Source: Actinomycetota bacterium (lineage in GTDB: Bacteria; Actinomycetota; Actinomycetes; S36-B12; FW305-bin1). From it: 64,000 nucleotides of DNA. The notes beneath the pieces are model-generated. The model saw nothing but the letters and a program-made list of their open reading frames with translations, had not been told where the DNA came from and did no database searches. Shown piece by piece: positions 8,339 through 17,864 of this stretch. The first letter of the stretch is position 1, and each line of letters starts with the position of its first letter. The position numbers were made by a program, and so were the translations under genes. The DNA is taken from contig SCTR01000009.1 in the NCBI GenBank assembly GCA_004297305.1, positions 230,591 through 294,590 of the forward strand, given 5' to 3'.

Positions 8339-9028
8339 GTGATCCGCTTCGACACCGTCACCAAGGTGTACCCCAACCAGGGACGCCCGGCCCTCGACGA
8401 CGTGAGCGTGGAGATCGAGAAGGGCGAGTTCGTCTTCTTGGTGGGTTCCTCCGGTTCGGGCAAGTCGACCTTCCTGCGGCTGGTCCTCAAGGAAGAACGG
8501 CCCAGCCGCGGCGGGGTGTGGGTGATGGGCAAGGACCTCAGCCGGCTGTCGAACTGGAAGGTCCCGACGCTGCGGCGGCAGATCGGCACGGTCTTCCAGG
8601 ACTTCCGGCTGCTGCCGAACAAGTCGGTGTTCGACAACGTCGCGTTCGCCCTGGAAGTCCTCGGGCGTCCCCGTTCCCATGTGGTGAAGGTCGTCCCCGA
8701 GGTGCTGGACCTGGTGGGCCTGGACGGCAAGGCCGACCGACTACCGGACGAGCTGTCCGGTGGTGAGCAACAGCGCGTGGCGATCGCCCGGGCGTTCGTG
8801 AACCGTCCGGCCGTGCTGATCGCCGACGAACCGACCGGGAATCTCGACCCGGCCACGAGCGTCGGCATCATGAAGCTGCTGGACCGCATCAACCGGACGG
8901 GTACCACTGTGGTGATGGCAACCCACGACGCGGCGATCGTGGACCAGATGCGCAAGCGCGTCATCGAACTCGAACTCGGCCGGCTCGTGCGGGACCAGTC
9001 CCGGGGCGTGTACGGGTATGCGCGCTGA
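8339..9028 (+). CDS. ftsE: Cell division ATP-binding protein FtsE
   Basis: 229-residue ABC ATPase that, with FtsX, forms the divisome complex activating peptidoglycan hydrolases at the septum. Walker A is GSSGSGKST at 36-44, the signature LSGGEQQ at 139-145, and Walker B leads to [10 protein letters not shown]. The start is GTG at 8339. It overlaps ftsX by one base (TGATG), so translation is coupled. Confidence 0.96.
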   Translation: MIRFDTVTKVYPNQGRPALDDVSVEIEKGEFVFLVGSSGSGKSTFLRLVLKEERPSRGGVWVMGKDLSRLSNWKVPTLRRQIGTVFQDFRLLPNKSVFDNVAFALEVLGRPRSHVVKVVPEVLDLVGLDGKADRLPDELSGGEQQRVAIARAFVNRPAVLIADEPTGNLDPATSVGIMKLLDRINRTGTTVVMATHDAAIVDQMRKRVIELELGRLVRDQSRGVYGYAR

Positions 9029-9936
9029 TGCGGGTCCGATTCGTCCTCGGCGAGGTGGGCGCCGGGCTACGGCGCAACCTGACCATGACCATCGCCGTGG
9101 TGATCACGGTGGCCGTGTCGCTGGCGTTGTTCGGCACCGGTCTGCTCGTCCGCGCGCAGGTCGACAAGATGAAGGACTACTGGTACGACAAGGTCGAGGT
9201 GTCGATCTTCCTCTGCGGACCGAACTCCGACACCGCCTCGTGTGCCGGCGGAGCGGTCACCCAGGCGCAGCGTGACGAGATCCTCGCGGACCTGAACTCG
9301 CTGAAGCCGTTGGTACAGGACGTCTATTACGAGTCCTCGCAGGAAGCGTTCGACCGGTTCAAGCAACAGTTCGCCGGATCGCCCCTGGTCGGCAACGCCA
9401 AGCCCGAGGACCTGCCCGAGTCCTACCGGGTCAAGCTGTCCGACCCGCAGAAATACGACGTCGTGGCGTCGGCGTTCGCCGGGCGGCCGGGCATCGAGGA
9501 AGTCAACGACCAGCGGGAGTTCCTCGACAAGTTCTTCAAACTCCTCAACGGCCTGCAGCTCATCTCGCTGTGTATCGCCATCGCGATGCTCGTGGTCACC
9601 GTGCTGCTGGTGGTCAATACGATGCGCGTTGCGGCGTTCAGCCGACGCCGGGAGACCGGGATCATGCGGCTGGTCGGCGCGTCGAACTTCTACATCCAGC
9701 TGCCCTTCCTTCTCGAGGCCGCCCTGGCTGCCGCGTTGGGGGCGGCCTGTGCCGTCGGCGGGCTCATTGCCGTCAAGGTCCTGCTGGTCGATCGGGTGCT
9801 GGTCCCGTCCTTCCCGTTCACTGCGTTCATCGGCTGGGACACCGTGGTGACCGCGGGCCTGCAGTTGTTCATCGTCGGCACGTTGCTCGCGGCGGTCGCG
9901 GCATTTTTGACCCTTCGGAAGTACCTTCGGGTGTGA
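9028..9936 (+). CDS. ftsX: Cell division protein FtsX
   Basis: 302-residue membrane partner of FtsE. It has a membrane helix at about 20-42, an extracytoplasmic domain to about 175, then three C-terminal helices in the FtsX/MacB arrangement ([29 protein letters not shown]). The extracytoplasmic domain carries two cysteines (63 and 72), likely a disulfide in this loop that normally contacts a peptidoglycan hydrolase. The next gene encodes just such a hydrolase. Confidence 0.95.
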   Translation: MRVRFVLGEVGAGLRRNLTMTIAVVITVAVSLALFGTGLLVRAQVDKMKDYWYDKVEVSIFLCGPNSDTASCAGGAVTQAQRDEILADLNSLKPLVQDVYYESSQEAFDRFKQQFAGSPLVGNAKPEDLPESYRVKLSDPQKYDVVASAFAGRPGIEEVNDQREFLDKFFKLLNGLQLISLCIAIAMLVVTVLLVVNTMRVAAFSRRRETGIMRLVGASNFYIQLPFLLEAALAAALGAACAVGGLIAVKVLLVDRVLVPSFPFTAFIGWDTVVTAGLQLFIVGTLLAAVAAFLTLRKYLRV

Positions 9937-9971
9937 CCGGTGGGACTGGCGTGACCGAAGGGGCAGACGAG

Positions 9972-11402
9972 ATGCGAGGAGACTCCGCCTCGTCCCGCCT
10001 GCTCCGACGGCTCCGCAGCGCCCGCGCGGGCCGCTCGGCCGCACCTGGCCGGCCTCGCGTCGCCGACCGGGCCCATCAGCCTCCCGTCGAGGGCGCCGGG
10101 GCCGATCAGCCGCGCGTTGCCGTCGCCGGCACCCGGGTCCGCCCGCCTCGGATCGCGGTCGCCGGCGTGCGGGTCGGCCCGCCTCGGATTGCCGTCGCCG
10201 GCGCGCTGATCGCCGTCGCCGCCCTGTTGCTGCTGTCGCTCGTGGGCCCTGTCGCCGCGGACGACGACGTCTCGGCCAAGGTCGCCGAGGCCGGCGACGC
10301 GCTCGAGGACGCCAACGCCGAGGTACGGGCAGCGAGTGCGGCGCTGGCCGACGCCCAGGCGAAGCTGCCGGCGGCGCAGGCCGCCTTCGCCGCCGCGCAG
10401 GACACCGTCACGCGGGCGCAGGCCGACGACGCTGCCGCGGCCGCCGCGCTGGCCGCCGCGACCGAGGATCTGCGACGTACCGAACAGGAACGCGCCGCCA
10501 AAGAGGCCGAGATCGTCGCGTTGCGCGCCCGGGTCGGTGGCTTCGTCCGACAGGTGTACCAGCAGGGCCCGTACGCCCAGATCGGGATGTTGCTGGACTC
10601 CCGGACGCTCTCGGACTTCGCCGACCGGGCGCACGCCATCGACTCGGTGAGCCGCTCGACGAACTCCGCGCTGGACGAGATGGCCGCCGCGCGGGCGGAC
10701 CTGGCGATGGCCGAGGCGAAGTTGTCCGCGCTGGCCGCGCAGGTGCAGGCGCGCCGCGACGACGTCGCCCGCCGGTACGCGGCCGCGCAGGCCGCCACCA
10801 CGGCGGCCGGGCAGGCCAAACAGGCGCTGGACAGCCTGGTGGCCCAGCGGGAAGGCGCCCTAGCAGTGGCCGAGAGCCAGAAGGCCAAGGTGGCGCGGCA
10901 GTACCAGGCCCTCAAGGACGAGCAGGCGCGCATCGCGGCCGCTGCCCGACGGGCCGCCGCGGCGTCCGGCGGAAACTCCGGCAACTACGTCGGGGAGTTG
11001 CTGTGGCCGATCCCGGGCGCGCCGGTGGTCCAAGGGGTCGGCGCGCGGGTCCACCCGGTGTACGGCTACCAGTCCTGCCATACCGGCGACGACATCAAGG
11101 GCACGACCGGGACGCCGATCCTCGCCGCCGAGTCCGGCACGGTTGCCGAGGTCACCAACAGCGGTGCCTACGGTCTGCACACGCTGATCGCCCACGACGG
11201 GGGGCTGTCGACGTTCTACGCCCACCAGTCCCGCACCGCGGTGTCCGTCGGGCAGCACGTCTCGCGCGGCCAGGTGATCGGCTACGTCGGGTCGACGGGT
11301 TGGGCGACCGGCCCGCACCTGCACTTCGAGGTGCACGTCGACGGGACGCCGTACGACCCCATGGGCTGGTACGGCGGCGCCAAGGAACCGGTGGTCTGCT
11401 GA
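9972..11402 (+). CDS. Secreted coiled-coil M23 (LytM) peptidoglycan endopeptidase
   Basis: 476 residues. An Arg/Pro-rich head with a 12-residue repeat precedes a hydrophobic export segment ([17 protein letters not shown]), an Ala-rich coiled coil of ~220 residues, and a C-terminal LytM domain. Zinc ligands are intact: His370 and Asp374 in CHTGDD, and His449/His451 in GPHLHFEV. It should therefore be catalytically active, unlike EnvC. Coiled coil plus LytM next to ftsEX suggests it is the hydrolase gated by FtsEX, the role of EnvC, PcsB or RipC elsewhere. The ATG is chosen for gaagggg upstream; GTG at 9933 or 9951 are alternatives. Confidence 0.87.
   Translation: MRGDSASSRLLRRLRSARAGRSAAPGRPRVADRAHQPPVEGAGADQPRVAVAGTRVRPPRIAVAGVRVGPPRIAVAGALIAVAALLLLSLVGPVAADDDVSAKVAEAGDALEDANAEVRAASAALADAQAKLPAAQAAFAAAQDTVTRAQADDAAAAAALAAATEDLRRTEQERAAKEAEIVALRARVGGFVRQVYQQGPYAQIGMLLDSRTLSDFADRAHAIDSVSRSTNSALDEMAAARADLAMAEAKLSALAAQVQARRDDVARRYAAAQAATTAAGQAKQALDSLVAQREGALAVAESQKAKVARQYQALKDEQARIAAAARRAAAASGGNSGNYVGELLWPIPGAPVVQGVGARVHPVYGYQSCHTGDDIKGTTGTPILAAESGTVAEVTNSGAYGLHTLIAHDGGLSTFYAHQSRTAVSVGQHVSRGQVIGYVGSTGWATGPHLHFEVHVDGTPYDPMGWYGGAKEPVVC
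10110..10205 (+). repeat. 36-nt in-frame tandem repeat in M23 gene
   Basis: Units at 10110-10145 and 10146-10181 and a partial one from 10182 encode PRIAVAG(V/T)RV(G/R)P-type repeats. They run straight into the membrane-export segment. Confidence 0.9.
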
Positions 11403-11881
11403 TGGCGCGCGAGCGTGGTCGCTCGGTCGTCGCCGCCAATCGCAAGGCCCGGTACGACTACCACATCGAGGCGACGTACGAAGCCGGGCTGGTGCTCACT
11501 GGCACGGAGGTCAAGTCGTTGCGCGCGGGCCGGGCGAACCTCACCGACGGGTACGGCGTCATCCGCGACGGCGAGGTCTGGTTGTACGGCGTCCACATCC
11601 CGGAGTACGACCTGGGAACCTGGACCAATCACGAGCCGCGCCGGCCCCGGAAGCTGCTGCTGCGGTCGGACGAGATCAGCCGGCTGATCGGCAAGACGAA
11701 GGAGTCGGGCCTGACGCTGGTGCCGCTGTCGCTGTACTTCAAAGACGGCTACGCCAAGGTCGAGATCGCGCTGGCGCGCGGCCGCAAGTCGTACGACAAG
11801 CGACAGGCCATCGCCGAGCGGGAGTCCCGCCGCGAGACCCAACGGGCCACCGGCCGCCACGCCAAGGGCCGCGACGACTGA
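11402..11881 (+). CDS. smpB: SsrA-binding protein SmpB
   Basis: 159-residue partner of tmRNA in trans-translation. The SmpB core is clear: [32 protein letters not shown], then [18 protein letters not shown] and a basic C-terminal tail, which enters the mRNA channel of stalled ribosomes. The ATG overlaps the stop of the M23 gene by one base. Its RNA partner ssrA lies 330 nt downstream on the same strand. Confidence 0.97.
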   Translation: MARERGRSVVAANRKARYDYHIEATYEAGLVLTGTEVKSLRAGRANLTDGYGVIRDGEVWLYGVHIPEYDLGTWTNHEPRRPRKLLLRSDEISRLIGKTKESGLTLVPLSLYFKDGYAKVEIALARGRKSYDKRQAIAERESRRETQRATGRHAKGRDD

Positions 11882-11949
11882 CCCCGTCCGGGCCGCCCCC
11901 ACGGCCGACGCACCTCCGCCGCTCCGCCGCCGCCGCACCGCCGTCCCTA

Positions 11950-12025
11950 CCGGTGTTGCGCGCCTTGATGTCGTCATACCGGCCGGTAACCCAGCCGTTG
12001 ACGGCCAGAAGGCGCGCAACACCGG
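11950..12025 (+). terminator. 17-bp perfect inverted repeat between smpB and ssrA
   Basis: Arms 11950-11966 and 12009-12025 are exactly complementary over 17 bp, with a 42-nt loop. It lies 70 nt after the smpB stop. Like the repeat after the glutamate dehydrogenase gene it lacks a T-run. It could separate smpB from ssrA transcription. Confidence 0.5.
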
Positions 12026-12084
12026 GGCGGTCCCCGACCGCTGCAGCCGGGCGACGGCGCCGTACACCCACGGCTCAGTACAGC

Positions 12085-12143
12085 CACGGTGCGGTACGGC
12101 CACGGTGCGGTACGGCCACGGTGCGGTACGGCCACGGTGCGGC
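12085..12143. repeat. 16-nt tandem repeat upstream of ssrA
   Basis: Three exact copies of cacggtgcggtacggc (12085-12132) and a partial fourth. Units abut directly with no spacers, so it is a tandem repeat and not a CRISPR array. It ends about 65 nt before the mature ssrA end. Together with the long hairpin it makes up the 327-nt gap between smpB and ssrA. Confidence 0.92.
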
Positions 12144-12185
12144 GGGGGCGCCACGCGGTGACGTGCCAGGGTCGGTGGTACGGCG

Positions 12186-12191
12186 TACACT
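12186..12191 (+). promoter_or_regulatory. Candidate -10 (TACACT) for ssrA
   Basis: It lies 17 nt before the mature 5' end, which leaves a leader of about ten bases for RNase P to remove. No good -35 is seen. Confidence 0.4.
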
Positions 12192-12208
12192 CGCGGCACA
12201 ACTGCACA

Positions 12209-12577
12209 GGGGGTGACAGGTTTCGACGGGCAGATGTCTGGACCGGAGAAGCGTGCCGAGAATCCATGGCTGATCTCGTGAACCTTGCCATGGGAACAAC
12301 AACTGCCAACAAGCAGCAGTCCGCGTTCGCCCTCGCCGCCTGAGCGAGTGTGACGCCGTCAGCCCGGGAGGTCTCCGACCCGGTTCCTGACGTCAGCTAG
12401 GAGACTCACCGACCGCTCCGGCCGCGGGGGCGGAAGGGACACCACACAACGGCTGGGCCGAGTTCCCTGCAGTGCCACACGAAGCAGGGAGGCCGAGAAC
12501 TCGCCAGCGTGGCTACGCACGTAGAAGGACGCGAAGGGCCTGTTCGGACCCGGGTTCGATTCCCGGCACCTCCACCA
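12209..12577 (+). ncRNA. ssrA: Transfer-messenger RNA
   Basis: 369-nt tmRNA that rescues stalled ribosomes with SmpB. The 5' end gggggtg pairs with cacctcc near the 3' end to form the acceptor stem, and CCA is encoded. The T-arm gggttcgattccc is clear. The tag frame begins at 12305 and encodes ANKQQSAFALAA, then TGA at 12341-12343. The final ALAA is the proteolysis signal read by ClpXP and similar proteases. The 5' tgacaggtttcgac block is typical of actinobacterial tmRNA. Confidence 0.97.
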
Positions 12578-12593
12578 CGCACCAGCAGTTCGT

Positions 12594-12625
12594 CACGATG
12601 CCTCGGCCACGGCCGAGGCATCGTG
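12594..12625 (+). terminator. Strong hairpin terminator after ssrA
   Basis: Perfect 15-bp stem (cacgatgcctcggcc and its complement) around a 2-base gap, starting 17 nt after the tmRNA CCA. Confidence 0.8.
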
Positions 12626-12808
12626 CGTTCCAGACACCCTGCCGCGCGACGAAACGCCTCGACCGCAACGGAATGCATCGAGCCGACGAAGAGCAACGAC
12701 CCAACGAAACACGTCGACAGCGCGGCATCGTCTGCCGTCCAGCAACTGTCCAGCTGCCCGCGTCGTCAGCCGCCGGCCGAGGCCGCCGCGACGACGGTCA
12801 TCCGGGTG

Positions 12809-13873
12809 TCACAGGTCCGGCCGGCACGGTCCCGCGCCAAGGACGGCCAGCCCGGCCCGGTCGCCGGCCTGGTAGTCGTCATATCCGGTGGCCTCGAACC
12901 ACATGAGCTGTCGGGAGTCGGCGGCGTGGCCGAGTCCGACGAGGTGACCGAGCTCGTGAAGCACGATGCCCCGAGTCTGCCGCAGCCCGCCGACCGCCTG
13001 CGCCTGGCCGATCTGCGTCGGATCCAGATACACCGCGCCGGAGACCAGGGCGGCCTTGCCGCCAGCACCGGTCACCATCTGCGGTGCCGCCTCGCCGAGC
13101 ACCCTGTCCTGCAGGTCCGGTGCCTCCGTCGTGGTCGCCCACGCGACCAGGACGGGCGCCCAACGGTCGCCGTAGCGATCGGGCTGGTACGGCGAGCGAT
13201 CCGGTACCGGCGTCTCATCGGTGGTCCCGTCGTACACGAACGTCAGACCCGTTGCGGCAGAGACGGTCGCGAACGCGTCGCTGATGATGGTCATGCCAGC
13301 CAGCGGCGCGTGGTCGGGGCGCACCACGTAGTGGATCGGGCGGCATGGCGACCAGCGCAGCGGTTCGCCGTCGCGCCCGGTCCCGATGAACCGGTACGCC
13401 GGGTTCGGTGCCGCGGTGACCGCGGGCGCCAACCGGTCAGCGGCCTCCTCGATCCCGGGCGGCGGTCCGGCGGCCCGCCCGGCGCCGTGGGTGGTCACCG
13501 CAGCCCCCGCCCCAGCCACCAGCAGCAGCGCCACGATGCCCAGCGGCACGCCGTACCGCACCCAGGCGGACTTCGACGTCGCCGGTGGGGGAGAGGGAGA
13601 CCGTTCGTTCGGCAGTTGAGGGGGTACGCCGGGTGGCTCCGGCGGCGACACGAAGCCAGCGGGAGGTACGAGGCGGGTCGGCCCGACCGCAACCGGCGGG
13701 GAGGCGAAGCCAGCGGGCGGTGCGAAACGAGTCGAGCCCGACGGACCAGGCGGCGTTCCGAAAGCTGCCGGCGTACCGGACGCCCCTGGCGCCGAACCGG
13801 AAGCCGCCGGCGCAACCGGGCCGGCCTGCGGCGCCAGGCTGCCGGCGTAGCGGACCAGATCCTCGTCGTCCAT
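12809..13873 (-). CDS. Membrane-anchored matrixin-like zinc metalloprotease
   Basis: 354 residues from the ATG at 13873. The N-terminal ~120 residues are rich in Pro, Ala and Gly with repeated PPAGF(A/V)SPP units. One membrane helix (YGVPLGIVALLLVAGAGAAV) follows, then an extracytoplasmic domain. The zinc motif HELGHLVGLGH matches HExxHxxGxxH of matrixin/metzincin peptidases and is followed by a Met-containing turn region (QLMWF). Substrate is unknown. It is convergent with the tmRNA gene and divergent from the hydroxyacyl-CoA dehydrogenase gene. A longer start is open but adds only basic low-complexity sequence. Confidence 0.78.
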   Translation of the reverse strand: MDDEDLVRYAGSLAPQAGPVAPAASGSAPGASGTPAAFGTPPGPSGSTRFAPPAGFASPPVAVGPTRLVPPAGFVSPPEPPGVPPQLPNERSPSPPPATSKSAWVRYGVPLGIVALLLVAGAGAAVTTHGAGRAAGPPPGIEEAADRLAPAVTAAPNPAYRFIGTGRDGEPLRWSPCRPIHYVVRPDHAPLAGMTIISDAFATVSAATGLTFVYDGTTDETPVPDRSPYQPDRYGDRWAPVLVAWATTTEAPDLQDRVLGEAAPQMVTGAGGKAALVSGAVYLDPTQIGQAQAVGGLRQTRGIVLHELGHLVGLGHAADSRQLMWFEATGYDDYQAGDRAGLAVLGAGPCRPDL

Positions 13874-14142
13874 GTGGCCCCCGTTCGACGCTGTCCCTGT
13901 TCGAGCTGGCCCCGGCCGGTTCACGGTGGGTCGTCGGGTCCGTCTGATTCGGGACGCTACTGGCGCTGTCGCCGGCGTCACGGTCACGACAGGGCCACTC
14001 GGGCGACGCGCACCGCCCAGATGGCCCAGCCGAGGGCTGCGGCAGTGCGCGGGCGTGCCCGGCTACGGTGGGCCGTCCCGCCTGCGCGGCAGGCGACCCC
14101 GCACTGCGATACGACCGGCCGACAGTCAGAAGGAGTCCGTCC

Positions 14143-15015
14143 ATGCCCGAAGTCCCGCTCGTGGAGAACGTCGCCGTCGTCGGGTGCGGCGTCATGGGGG
14201 CAGGCATCGTCCAGGAGGCGGCCAAGGGCGGCTGCTCGGTGACCGCCGTCGAGCCGACCGAACAGCTGCTTGAGGCGGGCCGCGCCCGGCTCAAGGCCTC
14301 GCTCGCGCGGGCGGAGGAGAAGGGCAAGCTGGAGGGGACCACCGCGGCGGAGGTGCTCAGCGCGGTTCGTTTCACCACGGACCTCGCCGAGCTGGCCGAT
14401 TCGCAGTTGGTGATCGAGGCGATTCGCGAGATCGAGGCGGACAAGGTCGCGCTCTACCGCGACCTGCAGGCCGTCGTCGGCCCGCAGTGCGTCCTGGCGA
14501 CGAATACGTCATCGCTGCCGGTGACCCGGCTCGGCCGCGCCCTCGACGCACCGGAACGCTTCTTGGGCATCCACTTCTTCAACCCGGTGCCGGTGCTGGG
14601 CCTGGTCGAGTTGGTACCGGGCCTGGCCACCGCCGATCAGACCGTCGATATCGCGGAGCGGTTCGTCACCGAGCGGCTGGGCAAGACGCCGCTGCGGACG
14701 GTCGACCGGGCCGGCTTCGTGGTCAACACCTTGCTGGTGCCGTACATCCTGGCCGCGATCCGGCTGCTCGACGCCGGCCGGGGCAGCGCGCAGGACATCG
14801 ACAACGGCATGGTGCTGGGCGCCGGGATGCCGTTGGGCCCCTTGGGCTTGGCCGACCTCATCGGCCTCGACACCCTGCTGTTCATCGCCGAGTCGCTGTA
14901 CGACGAACTGCGCGATCCGGCGATGGCGCCCCCGCCGCTGCTGCGCCGGCACGTCGAAGCCGGCTGGTACGGCCGCAAGTCCGGCCGCGGCTTCTTCGAG
15001 TACGACCGTGGCTGA
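14143..15015 (+). CDS. 3-hydroxyacyl-CoA (3-hydroxybutyryl-CoA) dehydrogenase
   Basis: 290-residue NAD(P)-dependent dehydrogenase of beta-oxidation or butyrate metabolism. The nucleotide fold shows VGCGVMGAGI (Gly14, 16 and 19). The catalytic His lies in GIHFFNPVP, preceded by ATNTSSLPVT. The C-terminal domain has DNGMVLGAGMPLGPLGLADLIGLD, and the protein ends in GWYGRKSGRGFFEY as in single-domain Hbd/FadB2 enzymes. The start is set by aggag about 8 nt upstream. It overlaps the next gene by 8 bp and heads a CoA-ester operon. Confidence 0.92.
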   Translation: MPEVPLVENVAVVGCGVMGAGIVQEAAKGGCSVTAVEPTEQLLEAGRARLKASLARAEEKGKLEGTTAAEVLSAVRFTTDLAELADSQLVIEAIREIEADKVALYRDLQAVVGPQCVLATNTSSLPVTRLGRALDAPERFLGIHFFNPVPVLGLVELVPGLATADQTVDIAERFVTERLGKTPLRTVDRAGFVVNTLLVPYILAAIRLLDAGRGSAQDIDNGMVLGAGMPLGPLGLADLIGLDTLLFIAESLYDELRDPAMAPPPLLRRHVEAGWYGRKSGRGFFEYDRG

Positions 15016-15799
15016 CGGCGGGTCGGTCGAGACCGTTCTCGACGACGACGGCGTCCTGCGTATCGAGTTGGCCCGCCCGGCCGCCCAGAACTCACTGGAC
15101 CCGCCGATGGCCGAGGCGTTCGCCGCGTCCGTGGCGCGGACCGCCGAACCCGGCGTACGGGCGGTCCTCATCACCGCGCAGGGCAAGAACTTCTGTGTCG
15201 GTGGCGATATCCGCGCGTTCGCCGCGATGGGGGACGGCATCCGTCGTGGCTTGCAGGAGCTGGCTGCCAGCCTGCACGACAGCATCCAGGTGTTGACGAC
15301 CCAGGGCGCGCCGGTGGTCTCCGCCGTCCACGGCTGGTGCGCCGGGGCGGGCGTGGGTCTGCCCTGTTTCGCCGACGTGGTGGTGGCCGATGAGGGGACC
15401 CGATTCCGGGCCGCGTACACCGCGATCGGGCTGTCTCCGGACATGGGACTGACCTGGTTGCTGCCCCGCCTCGTCGGCCGGGCCCGGGCGCGCGACATGG
15501 TGCTGACGAACCGGATCGTGACCGCCGACGAGGCACTGGCCTGGGGCCTGGTCAGCCGGGTCGCGCCGGCTGGCACCGCGGCGCAGCTGGCGCTCGGTAT
15601 CGCGCGCGACCTCGCAGCTGGGCCGCTGGGGACGCACACCGCGATCCGCCAACTATTGCGCGACAACGAGTCCGCGTCGCTTGCCGAGGCGATGCAGGCC
15701 GAGGCCCGGCTGATCGGCTCGCGAGCGGCCAGCGCCGAAGGAGCGGTCGGCATCGGCGCCTTCCTGGACGGCACGACGCCGGACTTCCGTACGGTATGA
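15008..15799 (+). CDS. Enoyl-CoA hydratase/isomerase family protein (PaaG-like)
   Basis: 263-residue crotonase-fold enzyme starting at GTG inside the end of the dehydrogenase gene. The oxyanion-hole segments are GKNFCVGGDIRAF and HGWCAGAGVGL. At the position of the second hydratase glutamate it has GLSPDMGLTWLLPRLVG, a PaaG-type isomerase pattern with an Asp instead. It may therefore isomerise enoyl-CoA esters rather than hydrate them. It overlaps the following crotonase-fold gene by 4 bp. Confidence 0.85.
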   Translation: MADGGSVETVLDDDGVLRIELARPAAQNSLDPPMAEAFAASVARTAEPGVRAVLITAQGKNFCVGGDIRAFAAMGDGIRRGLQELAASLHDSIQVLTTQGAPVVSAVHGWCAGAGVGLPCFADVVVADEGTRFRAAYTAIGLSPDMGLTWLLPRLVGRARARDMVLTNRIVTADEALAWGLVSRVAPAGTAAQLALGIARDLAAGPLGTHTAIRQLLRDNESASLAEAMQAEARLIGSRAASAEGAVGIGAFLDGTTPDFRTV

Positions 15800-16863
15800 C
15801 CCAGCAGGCGGGCCCGGGTGCGGTCGACGACGACCTGCTGTCCGGCGTCGAGCGCGGCGTCGGACGGATCGTGCTGAACCGACCGAAGGCCATGAACGCC
15901 ATCACCACCCCGATGGCGGCCGAGCTCGATCGGCTGCTCGCGGTGTGGGGCGCCGACCCCGGTGTACGTGCCGTGGTGATATCCGGTGCCGGAGAACGAG
16001 GTCTGTGCGCCGGCGGCGACGTGCGGGCGATGTGGGAGAGCTCTCGTGGCGACGGCGTCGCGGCCCGGGAGTTCTTCCGGACCGAGTACCGGATGAACGT
16101 CCATTTCGCGCAGTTCGGCAAGCCGATACTCGCGCTCATGGACGGTGTGGTCCTCGGCGGCGGGCTCGGGGTGTCCGGCCACGCGAGCGTGCGCGTGGTG
16201 ACCGAGCGCTCGTACGTCGGGATGCCGGAGGTGACCATCGGCTTCGTTCCCGACGTCGGCGGGACCTACCTGCTGTCGCGCGCGCCCGGTCGCTTCGGCT
16301 CGTACCTGGCGATGACCGGCGTCGGGGTGGGCCCGGCCGACGCGATCACCTGTGGGCTGGCCGATTATCACGTCCCGGCGGATCGCCTGGACGACCTCGT
16401 CGCCGCGGTGGTCGGTGGCGCCGACCCGGCGGCAGCCGCGGCGAACCTGGCCACCGCGCCGGTCGAGGGCGAGTTGCCCTCGTTGCGCGCGTGGATCGAC
16501 AGCTGTTTCGCGGCACCGTCCGCAGTCGCCGTCGTGGCGGCGCTGCGGGCTGCCACCGACCCGCGTGCGGTCGCGACGGCCGAGCTGATCGAGACGAAGT
16601 CGCCGATCGCGGTAGCCGTTGCGTTGGAATCGATCCGGCGTGCCGCGGCGCTGCCGGACCTGGCGGCGGTGATCGAGCAGGAGTTCCGCGTGTCGTGCGC
16701 CTTCACCCGCAGCCACGACCTGGTCGAGGGCATCCGGGCGCAGGTCGTCGACCGCGACCGCAGCCCGCGCTGGTCGCCGCCGCGCCTGTCGGACGTCAGT
16801 CCCGAGGACGTGGCGTCGTACTTCGCCGACCGTGGCGACGGCACGGTCCTCGGCCCGCGCTGA
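15796..16863 (+). CDS. 3-hydroxyisobutyryl-CoA hydrolase
   Basis: 355-residue member of the crotonase fold with the C-terminal extension typical of HIBYL-CoA hydrolase, which acts in valine breakdown. Key signatures are AGGDVRAMWE, LMDGVVLGGGLGVSGHASVRVVTE and MPEVTIGFVPDVGGTYLLSR, the last with the catalytic Glu and Asp present. The C-terminal block EFRVSCAFTRSHDLVEGIRAQVVD is also family-typical. ATG in a four-base overlap couples it to the gene before. With its neighbours it forms a short branched-chain or short-chain acyl-CoA operon. Confidence 0.9.
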   Translation: MTQQAGPGAVDDDLLSGVERGVGRIVLNRPKAMNAITTPMAAELDRLLAVWGADPGVRAVVISGAGERGLCAGGDVRAMWESSRGDGVAAREFFRTEYRMNVHFAQFGKPILALMDGVVLGGGLGVSGHASVRVVTERSYVGMPEVTIGFVPDVGGTYLLSRAPGRFGSYLAMTGVGVGPADAITCGLADYHVPADRLDDLVAAVVGGADPAAAAANLATAPVEGELPSLRAWIDSCFAAPSAVAVVAALRAATDPRAVATAELIETKSPIAVAVALESIRRAAALPDLAAVIEQEFRVSCAFTRSHDLVEGIRAQVVDRDRSPRWSPPRLSDVSPEDVASYFADRGDGTVLGPR

Positions 16864-16871
16864 CCGTCCGC

Positions 16872-17864
16872 GTGGCCACCACATCGCCGGCCGGCCCGCA
16901 CGGGCACGTCGTCCGGCTGCATGGGCAAAAGATGCATCTGGTCCGCGGTGGCCGGGGCCCGGCGATGCTGCTGGTGCACGGGCTGCTGGGCAGCCACTCC
17001 ACCTGGGGCGGGGTCGCCGCGGCGCTGGCCGCCGACCACGAGGTGATCGCCCCCGATCTGCTCGGACACGGTGCCTCGGACAAGCCGTTGGGCGACTACT
17101 CGATGGGGGCCTACGCCGCCACGCTGCGGGATCTGCTCGATGAGCTCGGCGTCGACGAGGTGACCGCAGTCGGGCACTCGTTGGGCGGCGGGGTCGCGCT
17201 GCAACTGGCGTACCTGTTCCCGCAGCGGGTCAGGCGCCTCGTGCTGGTGAGCAGTGGCGGCTTCGGCCGGGAGATATCGGTGCTCCTGCGAGCAGCGTGT
17301 CTGCCCGGTGCCCGCTGGGCGTTGCCGCTGCTGGCAGGCGGCTGGGTGCAGCGGCCGACCGAGACGGTGGCCGGCGGGCTGTCCCGGCTCGGGCTGCACG
17401 GCGGCCCGGATCTGGTGGAGGCGTGGCGGGGCTTCGCCTCGCTGGCCGACGCCGCGAGCCGCCGGGCGTTCCTGGCCACGGTGCGCTCGGTGCTGGATCT
17501 GGGCGGCCAGGTCGTCACAGCGCAGGACCGGCTGTCGCGGTTGGCCGGCGTTCCCACGCTCATCGTGTGGGGGGACCGCGATCGGGTGATCCCGGTGGAG
17601 CACGGCAGGTTGGCCGCCGAGCTGGTGCCCCAGGCCCGGCTGGAGGTGTTCGCCGGTGCCGGGCATTTCCCCCACCTCGACCAGCCGGAGCGCTTCGTCG
17701 CCCTGCTGCACGAGTTCATGGCGGCCACCCCGGCCGACCGCGCCGCCCCGACCTCCCCGCAGCCGCCGCTCTCCCTGCCGGCCGGGCCGTCCGCGCGTCC
17801 TGCGCTGACCTCGGATGCCGATCCGACGCCCGGCGATTCGGGTCCAGTGCCGCCGACCGGCTAG
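16872..17864 (+). CDS. Alpha/beta-fold hydrolase
   Basis: 330 residues from GTG, 8 nt after the hydrolase stop, so probably in the same operon. The oxyanion segment LLVHGLLGSHSTW, nucleophile GHSLGGG (Ser103), acid in VWGDRDRVIP and His in GAGHFPHLDQPERF make a full catalytic triad. The last ~50 residues are Pro/Ser-rich and probably unstructured. Substrate cannot be deduced; esters or epoxides are possible. Confidence 0.85.
   Translation: MATTSPAGPHGHVVRLHGQKMHLVRGGRGPAMLLVHGLLGSHSTWGGVAAALAADHEVIAPDLLGHGASDKPLGDYSMGAYAATLRDLLDELGVDEVTAVGHSLGGGVALQLAYLFPQRVRRLVLVSSGGFGREISVLLRAACLPGARWALPLLAGGWVQRPTETVAGGLSRLGLHGGPDLVEAWRGFASLADAASRRAFLATVRSVLDLGGQVVTAQDRLSRLAGVPTLIVWGDRDRVIPVEHGRLAAELVPQARLEVFAGAGHFPHLDQPERFVALLHEFMAATPADRAAPTSPQPPLSLPAGPSARPALTSDADPTPGDSGPVPPTG

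Noticed and set aside
9570..9971. Longer N-terminus for the M23 hydrolase
   Set aside because: The upstream part of the frame lies inside ftsX and has no protein-like features; the start was set at 9972.
12085..12143. CRISPR-like array
   Set aside because: Units of 16 nt abut without spacers and no cas gene is present; it is a plain tandem repeat.
14509..16884. A 791-codon open frame on the minus strand opposite the CoA-ester operon
   Set aside because: It is the antisense of three clear enzymes, has no recognisable domain, and its composition is that of GC-rich shadow frames.
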